Shown here in pieces: positions 1-7,354 of a DNA stretch of 12,286 nt; the first letter of the stretch is position 1; each line of letters starts with the position of its first letter. The translations under genes were made by a program, and so were the position numbers. The notes under the pieces were generated by a model. The model was not told where the DNA came from. It did no database searches and saw only the letters and a list, made by a program, of their open reading frames with translations. The stretch is taken from positions 1 to 12,286 of the forward strand of contig JAEDHQ010000050.1 in NCBI GenBank assembly GCA_016296945.1, read 5' to 3'. Source of the stretch: Bacilli bacterium. Lineage in GTDB: Bacteria; Bacillota_I; Bacilli_A; ML615J-28; CAG-698.

Positions 1-2
1 AT

Positions 3-134
3 GAAAATGGCGTTACTCACCATGTGGATAGTGATGGAATGGATCGACAAACAACGAGCGGTAGTGATCAAATTACTTATAATGATTGGTCAGGCAGTTT
101 ACCAAGCAATGCAAAAGTTGTTCAAGCTCACTAA
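3..134 (+). CDS. C-terminal end of an upstream gene, function unknown (5' partial)
   Basis: Reading frame 3 is open from the left edge to a TAA at 132-134 and gives 43 residues rich in Ser, Thr, Asn, Asp and Gly, ending in SLPSNAKVVQAH. The composition looks like the hydrophilic, low-complexity tail of an exported protein. The overlapping frame-1 reading, which starts at base 1 and runs into the terminator, is much less protein-like. A strong terminator begins 18 bases after the stop, which supports this being the true end of a gene. The family cannot be identified from the tail. A LytR-CpsA-Psr (LCP) ligase, which often sits at the head of polysaccharide loci and can carry such a tail, is one guess from context only; a secreted wall protein is equally possible. 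Confidence 0.6.
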   Translation, partial: ENGVTHHVDSDGMDRQTTSGSDQITYNDWSGSLPSNAKVVQAH

Positions 135-151
135 AAACCATTTAATAGAAG

Positions 152-202
152 AAAAGGAATGCTTTTTGAGTACAAAATTAAACTCAGAACATTCCTTTTT
201 TT
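152..202 (+). terminator. Rho-independent terminator after the upstream gene
   Basis: AAAAGGAATG at 152-161 pairs perfectly with CATTCCTTTT at 190-199. The stem continues inward as TTTTGAG (164-170) against CTCAGAA (183-189), with one wobble pair and a small bulge. The loop is about 12 bases and the 3' arm runs into a T tract ending at 202. It separates the upstream gene from the glf transcription unit. Confidence 0.85.
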
Positions 203-310
203 ATGCCTCGGGCCTAAAAACATTTTAATAGACTTCTATATTACAGAAACTTTACTGAAAGATTACAAAAATACTTAAATAGTCTTAAATTATGATAAAT
301 ATTTCAAAGC

Positions 311-340
311 TTCACAAACACTGTAGTAATGTAGTATTAT
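311..340 (+). promoter_or_regulatory. Putative sigma-A promoter for the glf-led operon
   Basis: TTCACA at 311-316 and TATTAT at 335-340 are separated by 18 bases, in an AT-rich stretch between the upstream terminator and the glf ribosome binding site. Transcription would start around 346-348, leaving a leader of about 30 bases. The intergenic region 203-376 shows no gene and no clear attenuator or riboswitch. This is a consensus match by eye; another -10-like hexamer upstream cannot be excluded. Confidence 0.45.
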
Positions 341-366
341 ACAAAAGTATGTAAAAGTTATGATAT

Positions 367-372
367 GGAGAG
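367..372 (+). promoter_or_regulatory. Ribosome binding site that sets the glf start
   Basis: GGAGAG lies four bases before the ATG at 377. An in-frame ATG at 365 overlaps this motif and has no binding site of its own, so 377 is the better start. Confidence 0.8.
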
Positions 373-376
373 AACA

Positions 377-1495
377 ATGAAAAAATATGATTATTTAGTA
401 GTAGGTGCAGGCCTTTTTGGGGCGACTTTTGCCTATGAAGCTGCTAAACGTGGTAAGCGTGTAAAAGTGATTGAAAAGCGAGACCATATTGCTGGTAATA
501 TCTACACTAAGGAAATAGATGGCATTCAAGTTCATCAATATGGGGCCCATATTTTCCATACGTCTAATAAGGAAGTGTGGGATTATGTAAACCAGTTTGC
601 AGAATTCAATCGATATACAAATAGTCCAGTAGCTAACTACAAAGGAGAAATGTACAACCTCCCATTTAATATGAATACTTTTAGCCAAATGTGGGGGGTA
701 CGGACACCAGCAGAAGCAATGGCAAAGATCAATGAACAACGCCAAGAGATGGCAGGTAAAGAACCACAGAATTTGGAAGAGCAAGCTATTTCCTTAATCG
801 GTCGCGATATCTATGAAAAGCTCATCAAAGGTTATACTGAAAAGCAGTGGGGACAAAAGGCAACTGAATTGCCAGCCTTTATCATTCGGCGTCTGCCAGT
901 GCGATTAGTTTACGATAACAACTACTTTAATGACACCTATCAAGGAATTCCGGTTGGTGGTTACACCCAGATTGTTGAAAAAATGTTAGACAGTGATTTG
1001 ATTGATGTTGAAACTGGAGTCGACTTCTTTGATAAGAAGGATGAATACCTTAAAGATTATCCAAAAATTGTCTTTACCGGGATGATTGATCAATTCTTTG
1101 ATTACCAGTTAGGTGAACTACAATACCGTAGTCTTCGTTTTGAAACTGAGGAAAAGAATATTGGCAATTATCAAGGTAACGCGGTAATTAACTATACTGA
1201 TGCAGAAACACCATATACTCGGATTATTGAACATAAGCACTTTGAATTCGGTAAGGGTGATAAGGAGAAGACGGTGATTACCCGTGAATATCCGGCTGAT
1301 TGGCATCGAGGTGATGAACCATATTACCCAATTAATAATCAACGGAATAACGAACTTTATAAGCAATATGCAAAGTTAGCGAACGAAGAGGCTAATAATG
1401 TGATCTTCGGTGGTCGTTTAGGCCAGTATCGTTACTATAATATGGATCAAGTATTACACGCAGCATTGACAGCTGTTAACAAGGAGTTTGATTAG
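377..1495 (+). CDS. glf: UDP-galactopyranose mutase
   Basis: A 372-residue flavoenzyme (EC 5.4.99.9) that interconverts UDP-galactopyranose and UDP-galactofuranose in the cytoplasm, supplying galactofuranose for the repeat unit. Visible in the sequence: the FAD dinucleotide-binding motif GAGLFG (residues 10-15) with the ribose-binding acidic residue E33; the family signature HQYGAHIFHT (53-62); the uridine-stacking region YTEKQWG (153-159, W158); the active-site arginines expected at R172 and R282 (PYTRI); and the C-terminal GGRLG-QYRYYNMD block (345-357). Length is normal for the bacterial family. The start at 377 gives the usual MKKYDYLVVGAG N-terminus and fits the GGAGAG site. It is the first gene of the operon and looks less AT-rich than those after it. 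In the RYxDMD motif the first Asp is Asn (N355), a possible minor departure. Identity is secure; activity is inferred. Confidence 0.96.
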   Translation: MKKYDYLVVGAGLFGATFAYEAAKRGKRVKVIEKRDHIAGNIYTKEIDGIQVHQYGAHIFHTSNKEVWDYVNQFAEFNRYTNSPVANYKGEMYNLPFNMNTFSQMWGVRTPAEAMAKINEQRQEMAGKEPQNLEEQAISLIGRDIYEKLIKGYTEKQWGQKATELPAFIIRRLPVRLVYDNNYFNDTYQGIPVGGYTQIVEKMLDSDLIDVETGVDFFDKKDEYLKDYPKIVFTGMIDQFFDYQLGELQYRSLRFETEEKNIGNYQGNAVINYTDAETPYTRIIEHKHFEFGKGDKEKTVITREYPADWHRGDEPYYPINNQRNNELYKQYAKLANEEANNVIFGGRLGQYRYYNMDQVLHAALTAVNKEFD

Positions 1496-1500
1496 TAGCC

Positions 1501-2934
1501 ATGAAGGTTATTAAGAATTATTTGTATAATGTTGTCTATCAAATATTAGTATTATTAGTACCATTAATTACTGTTCCATATGTTTCACGGGTTTTAGGAC
1601 CGGATTTAGTGGGGATTAACTCTTATACCAATAGCTGGATGACTTTTTTCCTTTTGATAGGACAAATGGGAATTGCATTATATGGTAATCGTGAAGTAGC
1701 TTACCATCGAGAAAATCCAATTGAGCGTTCTCAAATTTTTTTCGGAATTGAGTTACTGCAAGTAATGACGATTATGATCGCCCTAATAACTTATCTCATA
1801 GCAGTTTTTTTGTTTAGTACAACTTTTAAGGAGTACTTCTTGCTTCAGTCTCTTTGGATTATAGCAGCTGGTGTGGATGTTTCATGGTATTTTATGGGGA
1901 TGGAAAACTTCCAACGGATTGTTTTCCGAAATATGCTGGTAAAGTTAGCTTCAGTTGTCTTAATCTTCCTTTTAATTAAGGGGCATAATGATCTGGGCAA
2001 GTATATCGCCTTGTTAGGTCTATCTAATCTAGTTGGTAATTTAACTTTGTGGCCATATTTAAGAGACGAGATTAAATGGGTACCGATTAGAACTTGGCAC
2101 CCATTTAAGCACTTTTATCCAGCATTGCTCTTATTTATTCCTACAATTACGACTCAAGTCTATCAAGTTGTTAACCGGTTAATGCTGGGGCGAATGTCGA
2201 CACAAAATCAGTTAGGACAGTTTCAAAATGCCGATCAGATCATTAAGGTTGTTTTAGCGATCGCTACAGCCTCTGGTCAGGTGATGTTGCCACATATCGC
2301 TAACAAGTTCTCTAAGGGGGATATAAAGGGAATTCGCGAAAGCCTTTACAATTCCTTTGACTTTATTACGGCTATTGCGATGCCGATGATGTTTGGAGTT
2401 ATGGCAATTGCTGAACCGTTTGCTCCATGGTTTTTAGGCTCTGAATTCAATAGTGCAGGTCGTTTAATGATGATTGAAGCACCAATTATTCTTTTTATTG
2501 GTTGGAGCAATGTGACTGGGACGCAATATCTAATGCCAATAAGTAGAACTAAAGAATATACCATCTCTGTAACTATTGGTGCTGTGGTTAATGTTATTAC
2601 TAATTTTCTTTTTATTGCTAAGTGGGGTGCTAATGGTGCTGCCTTAGCAACTAGCATCTCTGAATTTGCAGTTACGGCAGTACAGCTTGTCTATATTAGA
2701 AATACTATTCAGAGACGACGCTTATTTATAAATACTTGGAAATATTTTATCAGTGGATTACTAATGTTTATTGTGATAAATCGTTTGGTACTAATTATTA
2801 AAATGAATATTGCTAATTTAGTATTAGAGGTTATATTAGGTGCCGGTATTTATGTGTTATGTTTGTTTATTCTTCGTGCGCCCATTATTAACCAAGCGCA
2901 AGCATTAGTTAATAATTACAAAAAAAACAAGTAA
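1501..2934 (+). CDS. wzx: Wzx-type oligosaccharide repeat-unit flippase
   Basis: A 477-residue polytopic membrane protein of the polysaccharide transporter (PST) group of the MOP superfamily. It is expected to flip the undecaprenyl-diphosphate-linked repeat unit to the outer face of the membrane. The N-terminus (NVVYQILVLLVPLITVPYVS then RVLGPDLVG) is typical of Wzx, followed by the GIALYGNREVAYHR segment near residues 56-70. Hydrophobic segments continue to the C-terminus, consistent with about 12-14 helices, and the protein ends in a lysine-rich tail. The start follows the glf stop by five bases. The best ribosome binding site, AAGGAG at 1481-1486, lies inside the end of glf and is 14 bases from the ATG, rather far, so translation may be coupled to glf. 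It precedes wzy, the usual partner. Confidence 0.93.
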   Translation: MKVIKNYLYNVVYQILVLLVPLITVPYVSRVLGPDLVGINSYTNSWMTFFLLIGQMGIALYGNREVAYHRENPIERSQIFFGIELLQVMTIMIALITYLIAVFLFSTTFKEYFLLQSLWIIAAGVDVSWYFMGMENFQRIVFRNMLVKLASVVLIFLLIKGHNDLGKYIALLGLSNLVGNLTLWPYLRDEIKWVPIRTWHPFKHFYPALLLFIPTITTQVYQVVNRLMLGRMSTQNQLGQFQNADQIIKVVLAIATASGQVMLPHIANKFSKGDIKGIRESLYNSFDFITAIAMPMMFGVMAIAEPFAPWFLGSEFNSAGRLMMIEAPIILFIGWSNVTGTQYLMPISRTKEYTISVTIGAVVNVITNFLFIAKWGANGAALATSISEFAVTAVQLVYIRNTIQRRRLFINTWKYFISGLLMFIVINRLVLIIKMNIANLVLEVILGAGIYVLCLFILRAPIINQAQALVNNYKKNK

Positions 2935-2947
2935 ACTATTAGTTTTT

Positions 2948-2953
2948 AGGAGG
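2948..2953 (+). promoter_or_regulatory. Strong ribosome binding site deciding a TTG start
   Basis: A perfect AGGAGG, followed by TAAGG, lies 10 bases before TTG at 2964. No ATG lies at usable spacing in that frame, so the next gene most likely starts at TTG. Confidence 0.8.
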
Positions 2954-2963
2954 TAAGGTTAAT

Positions 2964-4154
2964 TTGTGGTTAAAAAACGAAATAACCTCCCTAGTTGAAA
3001 AGGATATAGATAGAGAATCAATTTATGTTTTCTCTTTTATTGCAGTTGTGTTCTTGGGATATCTTGAAACAACAACTTTTACAGAATTCGTACCACGTCA
3101 TCTCATAGATCAGCTTACTTATGTAGTCTTGCTATTTCCGTTATTTAAATTATTTTTTCTTGATAATTACAAAATTAGCAAAAAAATAGTTATTATAAGT
3201 ATATTGTTACTTTCAATAATTTCGTGGAAAAAAGCCGGCTCAAATGTTCTATTTGTTATGACCGTAATGATTTTAAGCGCGCAAGGGGTTTCTTTTAATA
3301 AGCTTATAAAATACTATTTTTATATAACATTGATCCTTTTTATTGCTACAATTTTTTATTCGCTACTGGGAATAATCCAGAACTTAGTTTATCAACGTGG
3401 GAATGTATATCGTTACTCGTTTGGTATTAATTATCCAACTGATTTTGCAGCCCATATTTTTTCATTGTGTTTGGCTTATTGTTATTTGCACTTTAATAAA
3501 TTAAAATTTAGTAGTTACATATTTTTCTTTTTACTTGCTTTTGTGGTTAATTTTATAAGCAATGCTCGTTTAAGTATGATTACGGTGTTATTAATTATTC
3601 CAGTTATGTTGGTTGCACAAGCCGCAGAAAGAAAGAATAGAATTTGTCGAATTATTGCATCATTTTACTGGACTTCAATTCCAATTTTAGGCTTTATTGC
3701 AGGATATGCTGCTTACTTTTATACGCCAAGTAATCATCTCTATATGCATTTTAATAATTTATTATCAGGCCGATTACAATATAGTAAAATTGGTTTTGAT
3801 CAATACGGCTTTTCCTGGTTTGGAAACCGCGTTATCGAGCATGGTTGGGGAAGTGTTAACGGCCACTATATGATGGGGCATGCAGCTGATCAATATTTTT
3901 ATTTAGATTCTTCGTATATTCGGTTAATGATCCTTTTTGGCTTATTAATGGGAATCTGGATTTTAGGGGTAGCGGTGACGATTTCTCTTACGGAAATAAA
4001 ACATAGGCATTACGCTTTACCTGCAGTTATATTTTTGCTTTCTATTAGTAGCTTAATAGATCAACATTTTTTGGAGCTAGCTTATAACCCGTTTCTGATT
4101 GCACTTCTCGCAAGTAGAAACGTTATTGGAGAGGATAATATTAAATATGAATAA
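2964..4154 (+). CDS. wzy: Wzy-type polysaccharide polymerase
   Basis: A 396-residue polytopic membrane protein, predicted to join flipped lipid-linked repeat units into polymer on the outer face of the membrane. About ten or more hydrophobic segments are visible. The layout is that of O-antigen polymerases: the NYPTDFAA segment in mid protein, an arginine-containing NARLSM after a helix, then a large polar extracytoplasmic loop (roughly residues 250-315) containing LLSGRLQYSKIGFDQYG and ending in DSSYIRLM before the last helices. Wzy proteins are highly diverged, so the call rests on topology, these short motifs and the position after wzx. The start is TTG, chosen for the perfect AGGAGG. The last eight bases overlap the next gene. 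The linkage it forms cannot be read from sequence. Confidence 0.85.
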   Translation: MWLKNEITSLVEKDIDRESIYVFSFIAVVFLGYLETTTFTEFVPRHLIDQLTYVVLLFPLFKLFFLDNYKISKKIVIISILLLSIISWKKAGSNVLFVMTVMILSAQGVSFNKLIKYYFYITLILFIATIFYSLLGIIQNLVYQRGNVYRYSFGINYPTDFAAHIFSLCLAYCYLHFNKLKFSSYIFFFLLAFVVNFISNARLSMITVLLIIPVMLVAQAAERKNRICRIIASFYWTSIPILGFIAGYAAYFYTPSNHLYMHFNNLLSGRLQYSKIGFDQYGFSWFGNRVIEHGWGSVNGHYMMGHAADQYFYLDSSYIRLMILFGLLMGIWILGVAVTISLTEIKHRHYALPAVIFLLSISSLIDQHFLELAYNPFLIALLASRNVIGEDNIKYE

Positions 4155-4767
4155 TAAATACACATTAAAGTCAATTGGAAGCATTTTAATTAAAAACATA
4201 TTTTTAATTGTGATTTGTGGAGTTCTTTTTGGTGGTTTGTTTGGTTTTATAGCTAAACATCGTCAGACAACTACTTATATTGCAGATAGAAGTATTATCA
4301 TCTCTCATGACAAAGCAGCCAGTAGAACGACTAATAGTCAAGTCTTAGCGGATCAAAACATGATTCCAACATATCAAGATGTTATAGACAATCCAATGAT
4401 TACTTCTAATGCACGCAAGTACCTTTCAAAGGATATCAAAAAAGAATATTCTTCAGATAGAATTGCGCATATTGTCGAGGCTAATGCTAAGCCAAATTCC
4501 CTTGTCATCAATATTAGTGCAAGGACAGATAGCGCTAAAGCATCAGTAGAAATCGTAAATGCAGTTTCAAAGTCTATGAAAGATAAGTTGCCAGAAATTG
4601 ATAAAAGAGCTGGGAACGTACAATTGTTAGCTAAGTCAACGATAAACAGTGTAGATTCGATTACAAAGCCATCATTTAAGAAATACGTCGCGGTAGGATC
4701 AGCACTTGGGATACTTATTGGAATGGTGATAGCCTTTAGTGTTACTACGTGGAAAAAATTAATTTAA
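4147..4767 (+). CDS. Chain-length-determinant-like (Wzz/CpsC-type) membrane protein
   Basis: A 206-residue protein with the polysaccharide co-polymerase topology: a membrane helix at about residues 14-36, an extracytoplasmic domain at about 37-180, and a second helix at about 181-199 followed by a short basic tail. Family members regulate polymer length with Wzy and, in Gram-positives, activate a cognate tyrosine kinase. Just before the second helix the family usually has several spaced prolines; here only KPSFKK (P175) remains. The start at 4147 overlaps the wzy stop (ATGAATAA), with GGAGAGG at 4128-4134, 12 bases upstream. A longer reading from TTG at 4099 lies inside wzy and lacks a binding site. 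There is no kinase gene beside it, and it sits mid-operon rather than at the head, so it may be an accessory or second copy. Confidence 0.75.
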   Translation: MNNKYTLKSIGSILIKNIFLIVICGVLFGGLFGFIAKHRQTTTYIADRSIIISHDKAASRTTNSQVLADQNMIPTYQDVIDNPMITSNARKYLSKDIKKEYSSDRIAHIVEANAKPNSLVINISARTDSAKASVEIVNAVSKSMKDKLPEIDKRAGNVQLLAKSTINSVDSITKPSFKKYVAVGSALGILIGMVIAFSVTTWKKLI

Positions 4768-4782
4768 TTTGGGGGTGTTAAG

Positions 4783-5730
4783 ATGCCTAAACCGGCAATT
4801 GCAGTCTTAATGTCAACGTATAATGGCGAAGATTATTTAGCGCAACAAATCGAATCTATTCAAAATCAATCATACAAGGATTGGCGTTTGTTTATCCGTG
4901 ATGATGGTTCAAATGATGATACTGTCAAAATAATAGAAGAATATCAGAGAAAAGATAGAAGAATACAATTAATAAATCAAGGACATATTAAAAATGTTGG
5001 AGTGGTTCGCTCCTTTTTTGAATTATTAGAAAATGTGGACGCAGATTTTTACATGTTTTCTGATCAAGATGATTATTGGTTGCCGGATAAAATAAAAGTG
5101 ACCTTAGAAGCGATGCAGAAATATAATTTTGATCTACCAAATTGTATCTACACTAATTTGCAAATTGTTGATAAAGAGTTAAATGGCAATGAAATTCTTT
5201 TGAAAAGAAATTGGCAGGCATTTACTAATGTGTTATTTACTAATAATGTTTATGGATGCACAATGATGATTAACGATAGCCTGAAGAGGATGATTGATTT
5301 TAAGCAGCTTAACTATCAAAGGATATATATGCATGATTGGTGGTTAGCATTAATTGCAGCGGAATTTGGCAACTTACATTTTATTGATCAGGCAACTATT
5401 CTATATCGGCAACATGGTACAAATCAAGTTGGCGCAACTAATAAATCAATTGGGGCTCTTGTAAGAAGAGCATTTAATCATGAAAGAGATAGAAAAGCAA
5501 TGCAACGGAGTGTTAACTTTGCTATAGAATTCTTAAAAGAGTATGGCGGTAAAAACACTCTCAAGGATGAAGAATATATAAAAACTTATGGCAGATTAAA
5601 TAAAGATAGCAACTTTTTAAATAACTTAAGGCTTGTAATGAAGTTACCGCCTAAGTCAATTTATAATTTAAAAGAAGTTTTTTATGCCTTCATTCTAGTA
5701 ATTTATCACAAAGATTATTTAACAAACTAA
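4783..5730 (+). CDS. Family 2 glycosyltransferase, rhamnosyltransferase (RgpB)-like
   Basis: A 315-residue cytoplasmic GT-A fold transferase of CAZy family GT2, adding one sugar to the lipid-linked repeat unit. Motifs in order: MSTYNGEDYL (10-19) on the first strand and loop; RDDGSNDDT (39-47) for nucleotide binding; the metal-binding SDQDDYW (93-99), the DXD equivalent; MHDWW (183-187), carrying the likely catalytic-base Asp D185; and YRQHGTNQVG (208-217). The last two blocks are typical of RgpB/RfbF-like rhamnosyltransferases, so dTDP-L-rhamnose is the leading donor guess, but GT2 donor specificity cannot be settled from motifs. It starts 15 bases after the previous stop, with a GGGGGTG binding site at 4771-4777. 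No dTDP-rhamnose synthesis genes are in this window. Confidence 0.88.
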   Translation: MPKPAIAVLMSTYNGEDYLAQQIESIQNQSYKDWRLFIRDDGSNDDTVKIIEEYQRKDRRIQLINQGHIKNVGVVRSFFELLENVDADFYMFSDQDDYWLPDKIKVTLEAMQKYNFDLPNCIYTNLQIVDKELNGNEILLKRNWQAFTNVLFTNNVYGCTMMINDSLKRMIDFKQLNYQRIYMHDWWLALIAAEFGNLHFIDQATILYRQHGTNQVGATNKSIGALVRRAFNHERDRKAMQRSVNFAIEFLKEYGGKNTLKDEEYIKTYGRLNKDSNFLNNLRLVMKLPPKSIYNLKEVFYAFILVIYHKDYLTN

Positions 5731-5755
5731 TTACGTTAAAGAGGAAATTTTAATA

Positions 5756-6523
5756 ATGTCAATGTATGTTATTACACATAAGAAATTTAATTATCCTATT
5801 TCTCAGGGATATGTCCCTTTATTAGTTGGGGCGAACAAAAATGAAAACCCAAATAATTATGAGACTGATAATGCTGGGGAAAATATTTCAAATAAAAATC
5901 CTAATTACAGTGAACTGACGGGTTTGTATTGGTTGTGGAAAAATAACCATGACAAAAATATTGGAATATCGCACTATCGGCGTTATTTTTCAAAATGTTC
6001 CACTAATAATACGCTTTACTATCGAACTGTGATCTTAGGGAGTCCAATTCCCATTACGACAAAAAGATTAGATGAGTATCTAAAAACGTATGATTGGATA
6101 ATTCCAACTCCAGAAATTGTTGAAGAGGGCTCAATGGAAAAGCATTTTATTCATTGCCACCATAAACAAGACTTAATCATTACTAAAGAAGTAGTTCAGG
6201 AAATGTATCCAGAATATATTGATAGCTTTGAAAAGTTTATGCATGGTAATAAGGCTTCGTTTTTTAATATGTTTTATACAACTAAGCAACAAATGGATAA
6301 TTATTGTGAATGGCTCTTTAAAATTTTGTTTGAGGTTGAAAAAAGAGTGGATATTTCCAATTACCAAAAACGACTCTTTGGATTTTTAAGCGAACGCTTA
6401 TTTAATATTTGGTTGGAATATAATCAGCCGAACATTAAATATTTAGCAACATTTAATACGGACCTAGTTAGTCGTCTATGGGCAGTTAAACAAGTTAAGC
6501 ATAAAGTATTGGGGTGGAATTAA
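5756..6523 (+). CDS. DUF4422-family glycosyltransferase
   Basis: A 255-residue soluble protein of the DUF4422 family, found throughout capsule, EPS and O-antigen loci. Diagnostic features: an N-terminal strand MYVITHKKF; the block DNAGENIS...NPNYSELTGLYWLWKN (38-63); the near-invariant GISHYRRYF (70-78); and the C-terminal RLFGFLSERLFNIWLE. Members are regarded as glycosyltransferases, and some have been linked to galactofuranose transfer. The presence of glf in the same operon fits that, but the donor here is an inference. Translation starts at ATG 5756 behind AAAGAGG (5738-5744); a second ATG two codons later is possible but worse spaced. It abuts the next gene with no gap (TAAATG). Confidence 0.85.
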   Translation: MSMYVITHKKFNYPISQGYVPLLVGANKNENPNNYETDNAGENISNKNPNYSELTGLYWLWKNNHDKNIGISHYRRYFSKCSTNNTLYYRTVILGSPIPITTKRLDEYLKTYDWIIPTPEIVEEGSMEKHFIHCHHKQDLIITKEVVQEMYPEYIDSFEKFMHGNKASFFNMFYTTKQQMDNYCEWLFKILFEVEKRVDISNYQKRLFGFLSERLFNIWLEYNQPNIKYLATFNTDLVSRLWAVKQVKHKVLGWN

Positions 6524-7336
6524 ATGCTAACAGCTGATAAGCATGAATTTTCTATTATTACGATTGTAAATAGGGAAAATATTTACCAAGAATTTAAAAA
6601 GAGCCTAAGTCAACAGCAACAAGTGGACTATGAATTGATTAAAATTAATAATGATAATAATCAATTCAAATCTGCGCGAAAGGCTTATAATGAGGCTTCC
6701 AAAAAAGCAACCGGTAAGTACCTGGTATTTATTCATCCTGATATTAGATTTTTGGATGAAATGGCACTTCATGATATTTTGGTTAGTGCTGTTAATATTG
6801 ATGATTTTGGTATTGTCGGGATTGCAGGTAGTCCAGTTCGGATGCATAAGGGACACTTCATTTTGCTAACTACGCTAAAGCAAGGAAAGAGAAAAGAAGG
6901 TATCGGGGACCCAATAACTAGCCCAACGGAAGTTCAAACTGTTGATGAGTGTTTCTTTATTATGAAGAAAAGTTATTGGGAAAAAATACCTTTCTCTAAC
7001 ATAGAAGGTTGGCATATGTATGCCGTCGAGCAATGTTTACAGGCTACTTTAGACGGTAAAAAGAATTACGTAATTCCGTCACGGATTTGGCACCTTTCGG
7101 CTGGAGTATCGGAAGATCGCAACTATGTACGAATTGGAAAAGAGATTGTAAAACGTTATGGTAGTAATTTCCCCTATATTAATACCACGGTAGCTCATTG
7201 GGATACTCACGGAATGAAAAGAAACATTACGCCATGGATTTACTATGTACAAAATAAAATTATGTTAAAGGTGAGGGACCATCCGAAATTTTATCAAAAT
7301 TGTAGGAAAGTAAAGCATGTTTTTATTAAACCATAG
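6524..7336 (+). CDS. StrF-like (Glyco_tranf_2_5) glycosyltransferase
   Basis: A 270-residue predicted GT-A fold transferase of the StrF-like branch of family 2. Seen in the sequence: an opening strand FSIITIVN (9-16); the donor-binding run SARKAYNEASKKATGKYLVF (50-69); HPDIRF (71-76), which replaces the DXD motif in this branch; VDECFFIMKKSYW in mid protein; and GWHMYAVEQCLQA, where a catalytic acidic residue is expected, followed by IWHLSAG. It is cytoplasmic, with no membrane helix. The start immediately follows the DUF4422 stop, with GGGGTGG at 6511-6517, so the two are probably co-translated. It would add one backbone sugar; donor and linkage are unknown. It and the DUF4422 protein are the two candidates to use the UDP-galactofuranose made by Glf. 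Confidence 0.82.
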   Translation: MLTADKHEFSIITIVNRENIYQEFKKSLSQQQQVDYELIKINNDNNQFKSARKAYNEASKKATGKYLVFIHPDIRFLDEMALHDILVSAVNIDDFGIVGIAGSPVRMHKGHFILLTTLKQGKRKEGIGDPITSPTEVQTVDECFFIMKKSYWEKIPFSNIEGWHMYAVEQCLQATLDGKKNYVIPSRIWHLSAGVSEDRNYVRIGKEIVKRYGSNFPYINTTVAHWDTHGMKRNITPWIYYVQNKIMLKVRDHPKFYQNCRKVKHVFIKP

Positions 7337-7354
7337 ATATAAAATGGAGATATT

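Noticed and set aside
1..228. A plus-strand frame-1 reading starting at base 1
   Set aside because: It runs through the terminator hairpin, has an unnatural Met-rich composition, and overlaps a more protein-like frame ending at 134.
365..376. A start for glf four codons upstream
   Set aside because: The codons overlap the ribosome binding site itself and have no binding site upstream; the family N-terminus begins at 377.
693..698. A six-G run in glf as a phase-variation switch
   Set aside because: The run is short and the reading frame is intact; a single sequence gives no sign of variation.
395..784. A 129-codon minus-strand reading inside glf
   Set aside because: It is a shadow of a secure gene, with Cys/His/Phe-rich unnatural composition and no ribosome binding site or promoter seen.
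4099..4146. A longer N-terminus for the chain-length-like protein
   Set aside because: It uses a TTG inside wzy without a ribosome binding site; the ATG at 4147 gives the normal short cytoplasmic tail before the first helix.
6605..6869. Overlapping readings on both strands inside the StrF-like gene
   Set aside because: Both are frame shadows; the frame used has clear family motifs through this region.
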